Shown here piece after piece: positions 10,941-22,556 of a stretch of 48,222 nt of DNA. The notes beneath the pieces were generated by a model. The model did no database searches. It was given only the letters and a program-made list of their open reading frames with translations, and had not been told where the DNA came from. The position numbers were made by a program, and so were the translations under genes. The stretch spans positions 1 to 48,222 of the forward strand of contig MCFE01000668.1 in the NCBI GenBank assembly GCA_002104905.1, read 5' to 3'. Numbering within the stretch: position 1 is the stretch's first letter; every line of letters begins with the position of its first letter. This DNA comes from Basidiobolus meristosporus CBS 931.73. Lineage: Eukaryota; Basidiobolomycota; Basidiobolomycetes; Basidiobolales; Basidiobolaceae.

Positions 10941-11796
10941 GAAGTGGCACGATTTTGCTTTCATTCTACTCCAGTGCACATAATATTGCCACCAGCCTAC
11001 CTAATATTAGAATGACCGGGTCATAATAAATTCTTGAACGCAGATTGTTTGAGTGTGGGTGTGGGTGTGGGTGCGGGTGCGGGCACTATTGTGACTACCA
11101 AATCCATTGGGTTTGAGCATTCCTGGCCCAAGCAGAATGAGGGATTGGGCGTAGGCGTGGGCATGGGCATGGGCTTGGGTCTTGCAGGCATTGGAGAGGA
11201 ATCGACAAATGGATGAGGGCCTATCATCCACCATTCTCATGATCACCAGTATGTGTGCTGGCCAAGATAATGTGAAGCGCCTCCGATGAAGTGTGGTCTG
11301 ATACAGAAGGTCAAGTCCCCCAGGGCTATAACGAACTCATTGGTATCACTTACTTCCAATGAAGGCCACATTAAGCCGTACAGCTGGTATGCAATCGATT
11401 TCCAAATGAGTGCAGAAATGAACACTCCCTTCTAGAACCATCATCCATGGCTCCTGGGATTCCATTGGCTCTGTTGGCCTGAGTAATAGATAGCCTTTGG
11501 ATCGCACAGACCTTGCGATTTGGCTAGAAATAGGAGCGAAATCTGGATAAAGGAGGAATCAGATGTTTTAATGGCGGTGAATCCTGCTCATTCACCATGG
11601 CTAGAGTGAAGCCGATCGATGTGGTGGGCAATCTCAAAAATTCCTCATTTCAAGATCGATGGCGGGTTGCATGTGAGGTACAGTCATCGGATGATTGAAG
11701 GGACTCCCATTTGAAAACCATAGTTATGATACCTGGTTAACTCCATGAATCCACTCGCTGTAGCTTTTAACTGGATTTCCCGCCTCCGCCGTGGTC
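10941..11796. other. Intergenic between RhoGAP-like and C2H2 genes
   Basis: Contains the G-rich minisatellite and the upstream region of the C2H2 gene at 11845. No other coding signal was seen. Confidence 0.5.
11053..11180. repeat. G-rich GTGGGT/GGGCAT-type minisatellite, two tracts
   Basis: Tract 1 (about 11053-11084) repeats GTGGGT and then GTGCGG. Tract 2 (about 11150-11180) repeats GGGCAT/GGGCGT. Both have regularly spaced runs of three Gs on the plus strand. Frames on both strands stay open only because the repeat lacks stops, giving Gly/Val or Pro/Thr runs; I do not consider them genes. Confidence 0.7.
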
Positions 11797-11804
11797 TATA
11801 TAAA
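11797..11804 (+). promoter_or_regulatory. TATA box of the C2H2 gene
   Basis: TATATAAA, 41-48 bp upstream of the ATG at 11845. It lies inside the longer open frame that begins with GTG, which argues that translation starts at 11845. Confidence 0.65.
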
Positions 11805-11844
11805 GTCCTCGACATCAACACCGGATTCCATCATTTGTCTGCCC

Positions 11845-12336
11845 ATGGATCTGTGTTTTCTGCTTAACCCCACGCCACTGCGCACGCCCATATCCTCCAT
11901 CGAAAACCCTTTCGGTACTCACAGGATATGCAATTGTCCTTGGGTTGGTTGCCACAAATCCTTCAAGCGCAACTCCGAGCTGATTCGTCATGAGCGCATC
12001 CACACCGGAGAACGACCCTACGAATGTATCAAGTGTCGAAAGAGGTTCATTCAACGCTCGGCACTCACTGTTCACCTAAGAACGCACACGGGAGAGAAGC
12101 CCCACCACTGCACCTATCCCAACTGCGCCTTCTCCTTCACCGACTCCTCCTCGCTGGCCAGACATAGGAAGAGTCACTATGGCCTGAGGCCATTCAAATG
12201 CCAGTATCTGGGCTGCGACAAAGCATTCACTCGAAGACCCGCTTTGCTTAAACATCAGGCCAAGCATTTAAGCAACGCATGCATCTCCCCACCCCGGTTG
12301 CCGATGCCATATCACATGGAGATCCCAGTGGACTGA
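11845..12336 (+). CDS. Four-finger C2H2 zinc-finger transcription factor
   Basis: 163 residues, intronless. The start is ATG 11845: the open frame continues upstream but only to a GTG that overlaps the TATA box, and the N-terminus MDLCFLLNP then lines up with the related genes further right ([18 protein letters not shown]). Four fingers follow: CPWVGC..H..H (C-x4-C), YECIKC (C-x2-C), HHCTYPNC (C-x4-C) and FKCQYLGC (C-x4-C). They are joined by HTGERPY and HTGEKPH linkers, with a variant linker (YGLRPF) before finger 4. Finger 2 has the family signature [15 protein letters not shown]. Tandem C2H2 fingers bind DNA in the nucleus; the target is unknown. The short Pro-rich tail has no known domain. 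Confidence 0.9.
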   Translation: MDLCFLLNPTPLRTPISSIENPFGTHRICNCPWVGCHKSFKRNSELIRHERIHTGERPYECIKCRKRFIQRSALTVHLRTHTGEKPHHCTYPNCAFSFTDSSSLARHRKSHYGLRPFKCQYLGCDKAFTRRPALLKHQAKHLSNACISPPRLPMPYHMEIPVD

Positions 12337-12497
12337 TTCATAGCCAACCCACGATCACATCACCTGGCCCAACCAACCGGTCTTGCTTTCACCTGTTTAA
12401 TCCCATCATGGCCCAGAGTATACCCCTGTATAGTGAAATCCCATTCTATCCACGTGTAAATCCCATACCATCCTCGCGTTTCCGAGCCATCTCGAAC

Positions 12498-12503
12498 AAT
12501 AAA
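12498..12503 (+). terminator. Candidate polyadenylation signal (AATAAA)
   Basis: AATAAA 162 bp after the stop of the C2H2 gene, a plausible 3' end for its mRNA. Confidence 0.4.
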
Positions 12504-12886
12504 TGCGTGTATTTTTTCCTGGCATATATCAGTCCCAACATATGGCGTCTACCATCGCATCTAGCGTATATAGCGTATAGCATCTATCACGGCTTCGAGA
12601 GGTCTTTTTATTCAGCATTTCTAAGGTGGTATACACATGGGGAGTAAACAGCCGGGGTGGCGATTAAAGAGGAGCATATCAAATATGTACACTGAATGTA
12701 GGCTCAAGAAGGACTGGAAGCGACGGACTGTCAGTGAGAGGATCACCCTGTTTTTGGTTAGAACGTAAGATTCAAAATTCCCCATGACGTGGGTGATTGT
12801 CATGTCCAAATAAATCGGTCCTGTACATTCCTACATACACGAGTTCAATTCCAGCCACCACTACTACCTACCGGGGCGTGTGGGTT

Positions 12887-15800
12887 TCATTCGACCTTGG
12901 TTGCATGCAAGGTTTTGGCGTATTCTATATGATTGGCATTACGTTAGCGCTCGAGTCATCAACCAAACATTTGCTCACTTACTTAAACCGCACGAGTTAC
13001 AGAGAGTCCTTGGACCCAGTGGACCCCGACGCCATTCGGGGGAGTCTTTGCGTTGGCACATGGTGCAGCAATTGTTCATTGGTGCCGATCTCTTTCTCTA
13101 CATGGGGGGGGGGCTGGAGTCAGTTAAATGCACATTCATTACACACTATAGGATAACATACGCGACGTTTGTTCGAGGTAGCCAGGGTATCCAGCTCCTC
13201 TCGTAGTGCACGGTTCGCGATCTTCAACTGGTGCAACTCGTATTGCCAGTTCGTTTTGTGCTCGAGGTTGAGCAGGGAGAACACGTTGTCTTCGCTCGTG
13301 GAGACCTTGTTGGTTTGAGGGGACGGTGCGGAGGAGTCGTTGGAACTGTCGGAATTCTCGTCCGAGCAATCGTACTCGCGGGTTTGTGACAGGATGAATG
13401 TGGGTTTCCCGCCGATGCTGGTGCTTCCGGGGTAGAAAGTGGTGATGACATTGATGTACTGGCCTTTTTTGTTTTGGATGTTGTGGGCTAGCTTGACTGT
13501 TATGCCCTGCTCGGCCTGCTGGAATGCTCTGGTAAGGGCGGTGGTTCGATCGGACCGCACCAGCTGATACAACGATGTTCCTTCCAACTCCGACGGTGGA
13601 TGGCCCAGCACGTCCTCACACGCCTTAGTCACGAATAGTATCATCCCGTCAAGGTACAGTTTGCACCAGAACTCCTTGTCATTGAACCCGCCGCAGGTCT
13701 CAATAATTTCTCGAGAAAGGTTGTACACGGGCCTGGGTCTTCCGGTTAGAATCGCGTATTTCCGGCTTTTGCTCTTATCCAGATGAAGTCGACCTTGCGC
13801 TTCAAACCACATGTATCCTGATCTCTTCCGCTTGATTCGGTATATCATGCTGATGGTATCTTCGGATGCCTCTTTCAACTCCCGTAGTACTGGGACCAGA
13901 TCACTTGGCTCGCAAATGTCCGAAAGTGGGGTGCCAACCAACTCCCCCGGTCTGTACTCGAGAAGATCCTCGCATGATGGAGAACAGTACAAAAAGATCC
14001 CCTTCAGCGAAAGAACATGAACAAAATCATCGGATTCTTCCAATAGCATGCTGTTCCACATCCTCATCGCGACCTCCTGATCCACGGTCTCGGAGATCCC
14101 TAGGATTTTGTAGACCTCGCTCGAGATGGGGAGTTTGTTCGTTACGGGTCGTGTGTTGATCTGGCCAAGTTCAACTGGTGCGGAGTGGAGGATTCCTATG
14201 AGATATGTAAATACAGGACCATGGAACTATGCCCGCCGGAAGTGTCCTACCTGAGCTTAGAAGAGTACTGATGGAGTTGGAAGCGGAGGCAAAATTCTCC
14301 AGGTAGGTGCCATCTAAACAAACAGGTTAATTCGTATCAGTGAGCACACTCCCCAGCTGGAGCATACCTCGAATTTTCCCGAGGATCTCATGTGGCTGCT
14401 CTACCAGATCCTAAACAAACGCAACGTTTCAATGGATGATTTTCGATAATTCTCGCAATCGGTCTCCTTACCACTTGGAAGCCGACAAAATGGGTGACTT
14501 CATCGCCGTGCATGGAGATCGGGATAATCGTGAGCAGGTTTACGAATGGCTAGAGCATGACTGCGTTAATAGGTTTGGGACCGGGAGTATCTACGAGATA
14601 AGTGCACTACCTGACCACCTTTCTTGTAGTTCACCATAGAGACCTGGATCTCCTTCCCTTGTAGGATGGAATTTTTGATGCTATACACGGTGGAGTTGTC
14701 TGTATGTCGCCTCCTGGACCCCAGAGTGACTTGTCCGTCGGGCGCTTGCAGGAATCGGCAATTCCGCCCGATGGTTTCGTGGTATTGATAGCCGGTCAGC
14801 CTCTCAAAAGATTGGGTCGCATACACGACCGGGAAATCGTACTGACGAGCGTCGGCTGCGAAAAAGATGGTGAGCTATCGACGAGACCCTACATGACTGA
14901 AAAGGAAACTTACAAACGACAAACGCACAGCTCATGTCCACGGGGCCGATGTTGATCTGGGGGTTGGGTCTACAAGTGAGGGTGTTAGTGACCGGGTCGG
15001 GTTGGGCCGGGCCTGCTGAGCTGACAGCAACTAACCTGTTCGCGATCTTCGACTATTCAAAAAGAAATACATGAAAAGAGACCTATTAGTGATTCCATTC
15101 GAAAGCCAACGTGGTTGATACATCACAATGCCACATTTAATGGTGAGATAGGGGAATGTGAAGCTTATTGCAAGCACGCCTTACCAGAATGGTTATCATA
15201 TCAAACCCAGTCGTCGAGTACATTCCTGAAAATCCTAGCGACTCACCCTGGCACAAGGTGTCTATGCCCACAATCGAGTCAGTGTGTTGAGCTTGCACCA
15301 TATGATAATCATTATTCAACCGACCTGAAAGCTGATCGCGATCTGTGTACCCTATTGGGTCTACCACATCCAGATTGAGGAGGTTCATCCCGCCCCCATC
15401 GTCGTGATGGAGTCCCATTACAGGTGAAGTCTCTTGTGTGTAGTTGACAGCCTGGACAGGGCCGGTGAACATGTTCGGGATGTCTATGATGTTTGGCGGA
15501 TCATGTGGGAGATGGATGTCAGGTGTGACCGTTACATGTGATACATCCGAGGAGGGAACCGAGTCACTACGATGAAGAAAAATCGTTAGATCGATGTGGC
15601 CAACAATACTTGGTGAAAAAGACGGAAGTGGAAAGGATAGGTGGGTTGGGGGACAACATCGAAATCGAAATCGACTGAGATCCCGAATGTCTATACCTAA
15701 TCAACTGCGAAATCCGACCGAATAAATGCTTGCAAAGCAACTCTTTCAGTTTTTCAAACTCTAACCTTTCGTAAGGCGGGTTGGGTCGACCTGGGGATTG

Positions 15801-16045
15801 CTTCGCCGAAACGGGGGGGCCATGCGAAATAGTTGGGACACTCGAATATCTTATAAGAAACTCGCTACTTACAATTCGACCGGTCTTTCAGGGAAATTCA
15901 GCGTGGCCATATGTTTGTTTCCCATGGTCTCGCTCGGTAAGTATTGTGGAAGAGCGTCGTTGATTAGATGGCTTGGGTCGGTGGCCAAGTTTTCGGGCGC
16001 TACTGGATACACGTATCCATTGAAAGGTTGAGTGTTATTTGACAT
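12887..16045 (-). CDS. wc-1: White Collar-1 type blue-light receptor and GATA transcription factor
   Basis: Twelve exons on the minus strand: 16045-15873, 15765-15697, 15566-15185, 15052-15036, 14969-14914, 14855-14611, 14549-14472, 14410-14368, 14313-14251, 14195-13162, 13097-12983 and 12924-12887. They sum to 2313 nt (770 residues plus stop). Residues about 215-345 are a LOV domain with GRNCRFLQ at 262-269; Cys265 is the residue that forms the flavin adduct on blue-light absorption. Residues about 428-530 and 550-645 are the PAS-B and PAS-C domains of the WC-1 family. The helix around residue 690 (NWQYELHQL) precedes a GATA finger, C731-x2-C734-x18-C753-x2-C756, with PEWRRGP inside. WC-1 proteins pair with WC-2 and activate light-induced genes in the nucleus. 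The finger is reached only by splicing at a GTATGT donor (13161); reading through stops at 13120 and would lose it. Exon 4 is only 17 nt. The intron 1 acceptor (exon 2 start) is the least certain junction. Confidence 0.92.
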
Positions 16046-19000
16046 AACAACTCTGATTTGGGAACAAGCAGTTGCTTAGTGTACGATAGAAGGTGTTGAA
16101 GTTTTCTCAATCGACCACTTCACAATCGACGTGAGAAGTAAAAGGATCTGTTGTTTGAAGGCACTGATTCGGCCTGTGTCTGGTAGGATAGTTTGGTTGC
16201 GAGCTGTATCTCACTATAGTCTCAATCTACAAGTTTTACTTAAAGCTAGTCCGACTAAGTTTGTTCGTAACTGGAGGTAGAGAGCGAATATATTTCTATT
16301 CAATAAAGTAACCAAGGGAAGGTACTTCTGGTTGGAGAGGATGAGTGTAATAGTGAAGGAACCATACTTGCCCAGTGGATGCCTCATATATTCCTCAACC
16401 AAGATTTGGTGACAATAAAAATAAGGGTTTGACCCAGTAAGGATCATTTAACTATGGATATGAATCACAAAAGATATGGTCTTTCTGATGGAGATTGCCC
16501 ATTGTACTGGAGAAACTGAGGATTCCCTCATCAATAAGAGTATTACTCGATCGATTCTCACCCTAAATCATGCCGCTAAAATAGGACTTCCCCTGTCCAA
16601 ATATGGTAGCTCAACCCTAACCCATTCGAGAATCACAGTTGTTGGAATCGATCGGCTTCTACGAAATTTCTGATCTGTCGCCACTGATGGTAGCATATCT
16701 GCCCCAAATGCTCCATGAGCCGATGATGTAACATTGCAATGAACTGTCTGGGTAGACTGGCTGATTGATACATGGTCCCTTGTTCATACAATGTCCGATC
16801 GATTTGCAATAGGGCATCGGCACATCACCATTGCTTCTTAGTGATTGAATATTCGAATTGGTCCTCATTTTAGGTCGATTCTTCCCATTCTTCGATCTGG
16901 ACAGTCAGCATCGAAATCGGCGCTTGAAGGAATTCCCGCTGATATGTTGATAATGTCCACCATTCCATCGAGGTCGAACTTATCACCGCCGATTTGATGG
17001 ATTGCGCCTAAAGACAGATCCTGCTTGCATGTTCTGCTTGGGCTAGCAACCAAGCAAAAGCAGCCAAGCGCGGCCGACTTATGCACATGGTCGTTTACTT
17101 GGGTGTATGTAGTAGGATGGTGCCGATTCCTTGTAAATGGCTCGGGTATTTGGCACCTTGCCCTCCTCGACATACATACAGGTCCCGCTGTGATCTTCAA
17201 CGCTAATATCCCAATTATCTAGGCTCCGACGCTCTAACGGTAATACAACCCATGGCACCCCAGTTCACTGCGTACTCATGGTGTTTGGCTGGAAGTGTTG
17301 GGCGCAGGTTCCGAAAAGTAACCACTAACAGGTATGGATTGGAGTCAAGGTGAGGTTCTGAGTTGAATCATGAAACGCCCATCAACATTGATGCTCTATA
17401 CCGGGGATTGCCTCCATTCGAACAAGAGATGATACCCGTTTCAGCGTAATTGGTAAGTGCTCTGAAGGTTGTTTCATGCTGGTGCTTTCTGCGTAGCACT
17501 TCCTATAATTAGATTCATTCGGCACAAGGAATACCTCTCTGATTGGTCGGCTCCCACTTGATCAACATGAAGTATGGTAGATCATGTCTTGAGCCACCCA
17601 TGCATCTACTGATAAAACTAGTGAGTGCCGAATGCAATTCTCAAGCTGATGCAACTGGTAAATGCCGAAAGAAATTCTTGAGCTGATTCCGAGGATAGCT
17701 GCTTTTCAGGGAGTGATTTGGGATTCTATGGAGTTGCCAATGTTTGTGCCTCCCCATAATAGCATTGCATGTTATGCTGCTAGACGAGGAGAAAACGATC
17801 GCGATTTTATGCAGTTTGAATCAACGGTGTCACTGTTCATTGGCACGCTAATGTATATCTACAAAACCAAGGTTATTAGAGGGTAGCCACGCATGCTAGA
17901 CATCAACCTATATGCCAGCTCGAATCATGTGTCCAGGGTATATCACATTCGCATTATCGGTTATCTGGCGTACTCACCGCCGTTTTAATCCGATAATGGG
18001 TTTCGAAGGCTTGGCCCTCAAGAAGACGCTTGTTTCGGTGAGAGCATTTGATCATGCCAACCGCCGAGAATCTGACCCTGCCTAGGCTGATTGCCAGGCA
18101 AAAAAATTCTGGCCAGCTCCGCTGATTCAGGATCCTGAATAATCTCACTATGTACGGACTGGCGAGACTAATTGGCCTAGCACCCTAACCCATCTTTCGA
18201 GGAGGGACTCTTTATTAACCTATCTAATACAGCCGATTCACTAGCGAACTCATCTCATGTGTGTGCTTTGTAACGAATAGGCAACTCATGCCCATTATTC
18301 TGGACGATGCCAGATACTAATGGGGTTCAAAGCCCAACCGAATTGATGATGTTCGAACAATTCCTTAACCATGTTTAGATCATATTGATTATTGACCTGA
18401 TGGATCCACACAGCAGATGTTTGTTGTTTCTCCTGGGTGATATTATGGTCATGCAATCATTTTGAGCAAAGGGAAGACAGAATATGTAGGTGTTTTTTAG
18501 AAGTCGGTTGAGTGGTAGTCATAGTATATAAGCCCACAGAACACAGTTCAACATTGCTAACAACTGTGTGCAGTATACTCATTTTGTATTGCAAGGGATT
18601 TGTGTATTGTCAGCTATTTGAAAGCTGATTATCAGCAAAGTATACATAATGTATGTATTGTTGCAAGATTACAAGGAGTATTGGAAGTGATTCGGATAAC
18701 TGGAAGAGTTGCATGATACTCACATGCTGCATTGAGTTCAAATAGAGGATTTACACTTTTAGGGGAACTTCATAAAACCAATAATCAGGATGCTTAAAGA
18801 AAGGACCCAGCAAGTGGCGGGCCAAGTTTGGGGGCTTTTGCAGGAGTTTGAAAAATCTTGATAACTAATCCTAAGAATTGGCGAAAATCTTTCGAGCTAA
18901 ACCCCAAGCAAATAAATCACAATTTAGCAATGAGCCAAATAGAACCTTGAAGTAAATGGAATGGTTTAGGTGTAAACCAAATATAAACAATAATGTATAC

Positions 19001-19906
19001 ACTAAGATTCACTCATTGTGCTTCTTCAATCAAAATCAGAGATCTTTGATTCATATCTGACCATCACCCAATAAAAACTGAAGTTTGAAAAAAAGGCCAA
19101 TTCAGCCTTGCAGTTGGCATTGCCAGATGAATTCAAAACCACCAAACAGAGTTGCTGATCTATATGAATCTGGTGGATTGATTAGAGATTCGATGCTAAG
19201 CCTAAGCGATACGGAGTTTAGATTCCGGTGGGCTTACTGGCTACAGATGATTGATATCGAGTTTCGCACTTATGGCAGCAGTCAGTACAAACTTTTTCCC
19301 CGAAACATTCAATATGTATTGGATCAGGCGTAGAAATCTGGATTAATCCGTGCACTTCATCTGGTATCTGCGTCACGTTCGACAGCCAGCCTTCGTGAGC
19401 AGGGCTTGTGCTGGAAATGCTAGTGTATTCCTGAAATTCCACTCAGTACCACAAAAAGGAGTCGATGCGCTGGATAGAGGGGATTTCTATGGTCTCAGGA
19501 GGACGGCCTTTTGTAGATTACATTCCAAAGGTCACCATACGCAATGGTCCAATTTCATCGACAATATAATAGCCCGATCGTGATGAATGCAACTGCCGAT
19601 GATGAATGGTAACGCAGGGCCCGATCCAGGATTTGCGAGCTCGTGGCGATTCGTTTGCTTGCTGATCGTTTAGATCGGTGATATTGACCCATCAGCCGAT
19701 AGAAAAGTCAAGGGAACATGGGATGTATTGTGATTCGGTTTATTGTAGGAAACGTAGGAATGTGTACATTATTTGTTGGTGGATAGCTGGCGCTATTCAT
19801 CTCCCCCCAATTATAACTACAAGGAAGAGTATATGCAATATTTACAGGTTTCCAGGCAGATAGCGTATCGGAAGTAAATACGTTCAACGTGAATCATTTG
19901 TAAAGA
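16046..19906. other. Long intergenic stretch, no supported gene
   Basis: About 3.9 kb holding the upstream region of the WC-1 gene and the 3' flank of a C2H2 gene. Several short frames (for example 17662-17886 and 19085-19333) have no domain, no signal peptide and no obvious splice partners. A possible old LTR-like stretch near 18659-18993 is listed separately. Confidence 0.45.
18659..18993. repeat. Possible old LTR-like relic related to the copia LTR
   Basis: The stretch begins TGTTGCAAG and shares ordered blocks with the 349-bp copia LTR at 43404: a shared ATTGGAAGTGATT block near the start, and a CCAAGTTTGGGGGCTTTT-like block in the middle. TGTAT occurs on both sides. The match is patchy, the far end is unclear, and it was judged by eye only. 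Confidence 0.3.
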
Positions 19907-20467
19907 CTACGCAGATATCATACTTGGCAAGTATGTCGAATGCTCTAATTCGTAGGTGCTGGCTACTTGGGGAGATGTTGACTGTTGGATACCTACGTTA
20001 TGCTTCTGTTGATGTTTAACCAAGGTGGTTCGGCGTGTGAATGACTTTCCACATCCATTGATGCGGCATTCGTATGGCCGAATCCCATAGTGGCTTCTCT
20101 TGTGTCGTGCAAGTGATGATGAATCTCCGAATGAACGCACACATCCTGGATAGTCACAATGGTGTGGCCTCTCACCGGTGTGTGTGCGGAAGTGAACAGT
20201 CAGTGCTGATCGCTGGATGAATCCCTTGCCGCACTCCTTGCAACTGAATGGCCGCTCTCCCGTGTGGATCCTCCAGTGACGAACAAGATCAGAGTTGCGA
20301 CGGAATTGCTTGTGGCAACCATCCCATGAGCAGTGATACCCTTTGGCTCCGGTGGAGTGGTCATCACTGTCGGAGCTACAGCTCTTGCTCGAGTCGGAAT
20401 ATGTGCGATATGGGTGGACTGTGTTGTCTAGCGTGCTGGTTGGATTGAGAATGAAGCCCAGATTCAT
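19907..20467 (-). CDS. Four-finger C2H2 transcription factor, left-arm copy A
   Basis: 186 residues, intronless. The start is ATG 20467 (MNLGFILNP); the frame stays open upstream but only to a GTG. Residues about 28-42 are Ser/Asp rich. Four fingers follow: [39 protein letters not shown] and YECRINGC. The C-terminal tail after the last finger (from about NVGIQQ) differs completely from copy A on the right arm (25648-26208), because the inverted duplication ends inside this gene; elsewhere the two proteins differ at only a few positions. Probably a nuclear DNA-binding regulator; its targets are unknown. Confidence 0.88.
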   Translation of the reverse strand: MNLGFILNPTSTLDNTVHPYRTYSDSSKSCSSDSDDHSTGAKGYHCSWDGCHKQFRRNSDLVRHWRIHTGERPFSCKECGKGFIQRSALTVHFRTHTGERPHHCDYPGCVRSFGDSSSLARHKRSHYGIRPYECRINGCGKSFTRRTTLVKHQQKHNVGIQQSTSPQVASTYELEHSTYLPSMISA

Positions 20468-20591
20468 TGCGGTTGGATTCTTTGTGTGGAAGCAAGGTTG
20501 GATGGTGTCCTCGTGTGCAGGCTGATCAGATGTTTGGCAATTCGAGTGATGTATGAATGGCTTTAGGGCCACCTCGGTGGTCAGTGATCAA

Positions 20592-20597
20592 TTTATA
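20592..20597 (-). promoter_or_regulatory. TATA box of left C2H2 copy A
   Basis: TATAAA on the minus strand about 125 bp upstream of ATG 20467. The same box and flank are kept on the right arm at 25518-25523. Confidence 0.5.
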
Positions 20598-21490
20598 GCT
20601 TTCCAAAGCGATGGAAAACTTGCTCCTCATAGGCCGGTGGATCTGGAATCTCTGAAGATGAAGCAAAGAATGACGTAGCTATCGAGCTGAATACATAGGG
20701 TTGGTGTTGAGCATCAAACGATTCCCTGTATAATTGCCGATCCACAGCCACTGAGTATGTGAAGTCAACTACATTTCGATGTGGGTTGTGTAATGCGATG
20801 AACGTCGAGCCAATGGGTAGGCAAGGCTCCAGAATCGGCGCCTTGAGATTATATAATCGTATCGTGGGATGCCGATCTTGAATTCTGTTACATATCCAAT
20901 ACAACGATCAAACAAACTAGCTATAGAGAGATTGGCGCCTACAGTCGATTGAGGCACTTGGCATACACTCCACCCATTCAAGTCCCTACATTCAGTTTAT
21001 CCTCCAGGAGTCAATATTCCCATGCCTTAGAGATGAAACCCAATTCGCCGTTGCATGACGTAGCTAATCCGGGAGCAGCGAGTGCTTGCCGATGAGAAGT
21101 CAGAGATGATAAAAATTTGTTTGCATCAACTCTGTCGAAGGTCGGAGCGCCGATAATTTTCATGCTGCCCTTGCATTGAATTCTTACTACATTTTTTTTT
21201 AATTCCCTTACATTATTGGTGATACAATCTCCTCAGCGCAGGCCTCGATATAGATATTCAAGTTGATGAGTTTCAGGAGTAATTACTGTTTCTAGCCGCC
21301 TAAATCTGAACAGGAAAATGAGTCATTTCACTGGTTTTGGGCACCACGGCTCATACATTGAAATCTATATTCATCAAAGGCTTGGGGTTCGAGTACGTGT
21401 GACCCTCCTCGGTGTGGCATTCATCGTGGCTCTATTGGTTGGGAGGCGGGAGGGAAGCGTGCTCGAAAGTTCGACAATGAAGATCTTGAC

Positions 21491-21496
21491 TTTATT
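21491..21496 (-). terminator. Polyadenylation signal of left C2H2 copy B
   Basis: AATAAA on the minus strand about 225 bp after the stop at 21721. It is conserved at the mirror position (24591-24596), which suggests the stretch between is the 3' UTR. Confidence 0.5.
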
Positions 21497-21537
21497 ACAC
21501 AGCATGTGGCTCTTTCCTTTTACAATATACAAGTGTC

Positions 21538-21580
21538 CACCACCACCACCATTACTACTACTGCTACTGCTACTACCACC
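21538..21580. repeat. CAC/TAC trinucleotide microsatellite, left arm
   Basis: A run of CAC, then TAC/TGC triplets in the predicted 3' UTR of copy B, mirrored on the right arm at about 24507-24550. Confidence 0.7.
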
Positions 21581-21720
21581 TCTCCTCCAAACCGCCCTAT
21601 GCTATAATGCTACAGACAACTCACCGAGTGCGAGTGATGCTGCTTTTATCGGACTCGCCAAAGCCGATGACGAGATCCGTGGGTCGGCCAAGAAGTCAAG
21701 CCATTGAGCATCACCCCCAG

Positions 21721-22275
21721 TCACTTTGCCATTCCTAGCATGGGTGGGACACGCCACATACTATGCTGCTTCTTCTCGTGTTTCGTCAATGCACCCTTTC
21801 TTGTAAAGGATCTTTGACACCCCAAGTGTAGGCAGGTGTAGGGCCTCAGACCAAGATGGCTTTTCCGGTGACGAGTGAGAGAGGATGAGTCACCGAAGGA
21901 TTGCCCACATCCTGGGTGTTCACAGTGGTGTGGCTTCTCGCCTGTATGGGTGCGCAGATGAACAGTCAAGGCTGAGCGTTGAATGAACCCTTTCCCGCAA
22001 CTGGAACACACATATGGCCGCTCACCAGTGTGTATTCTCCTGTGGCGAATCAGCTCAGACTTTCGTTTGAACTGTCGCACGCACATCTTCCACTCACAGA
22101 CAAAAGGTTCATGATCACTGGAGGGGCTGAGTTGGCCAGGATCGGGCGTAGGGTTTTGATCATCGGTTGATTGTGTATGGAGCGGAGATACGATTATCTC
22201 GATAGCAAGTGGTGAGGGGGGCGGTGTGGGCATGTAGCCAAGTATGAAATGCAAATCCATAGGGTTTCTTTGCAT
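21721..22275 (-). CDS. Four-finger C2H2 transcription factor, left-arm copy B
   Basis: 184 residues from ATG 22275 (MQRNPMDLHFILGY); a second ATG at 22260 (MDLHFILGY) matches the start of the other family members and is a fair alternative. A Pro-rich stretch (MPTPPPSPLA) and a Ser/Pro/Asp segment precede four fingers: [39 protein letters not shown] and YTCLHLGC. The tail ends GMAK. It differs from its mirror copy at 23812 by only a few residues, including E to A before finger 1, V to M inside finger 1 and G to S in finger 3. It runs in the same direction as copy A on this arm, with about 1.25 kb between them. Confidence 0.9.
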   Translation of the reverse strand: MQRNPMDLHFILGYMPTPPPSPLAIEIIVSPLHTQSTDDQNPTPDPGQLSPSSDHEPFVCEWKMCVRQFKRKSELIRHRRIHTGERPYVCSSCGKGFIQRSALTVHLRTHTGEKPHHCEHPGCGQSFGDSSSLTRHRKSHLGLRPYTCLHLGCQRSFTRKGALTKHEKKQHSMWRVPPMLGMAK

Positions 22276-22556
22276 GGTCAAGGGTGTGTGGGTGTTGTCG
22301 CTCAGGATGGGGACGACGCCGATGCCGATGTTGATGTTGATGATGTTTTTTCCGATGTTGTCACAACAGTAGTAGTAACAGCTATTTCTTAATACGGAGG
22401 TGGTTTGTGTGCGCTTGTGTTTCCTGGTTGATGTGGATATGTGTGTGGCAATATATAATAGTTTGATGGGATGCTGAACTGCGCACCAATGGATGATTGG
22501 GAATTAGCAGGAGAATTGATGGATCTAGGATATGGTAGATGGTCAGTGAGCCGGGG

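Noticed and set aside
11007-11246. Pro/Thr- and Gly/Val-rich frames on both strands
   Set aside because: They follow the G-rich minisatellite, which keeps several frames open by its composition.
13120-14085. WC-1 reading that runs through to a stop at 13120, giving a finger-less protein
   Set aside because: A strong GTATGT donor lies just before the divergent tail, and splicing restores a full GATA finger in frame. I keep the read-through only as a possible retained-intron form.
17662-17886. 75-codon frame in the long spacer upstream of WC-1
   Set aside because: Begins with ATG, but has no recognisable domain or conserved pattern, and short repeats around its start suggest non-coding DNA.
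21318-21707. 129-codon frame with Pro/Leu runs and its mirror at 24380-24757
   Set aside because: It lies antisense over the 3' UTR of gene B, the Pro/Leu runs come from a trinucleotide repeat, and its differences between arms appear mostly non-synonymous.
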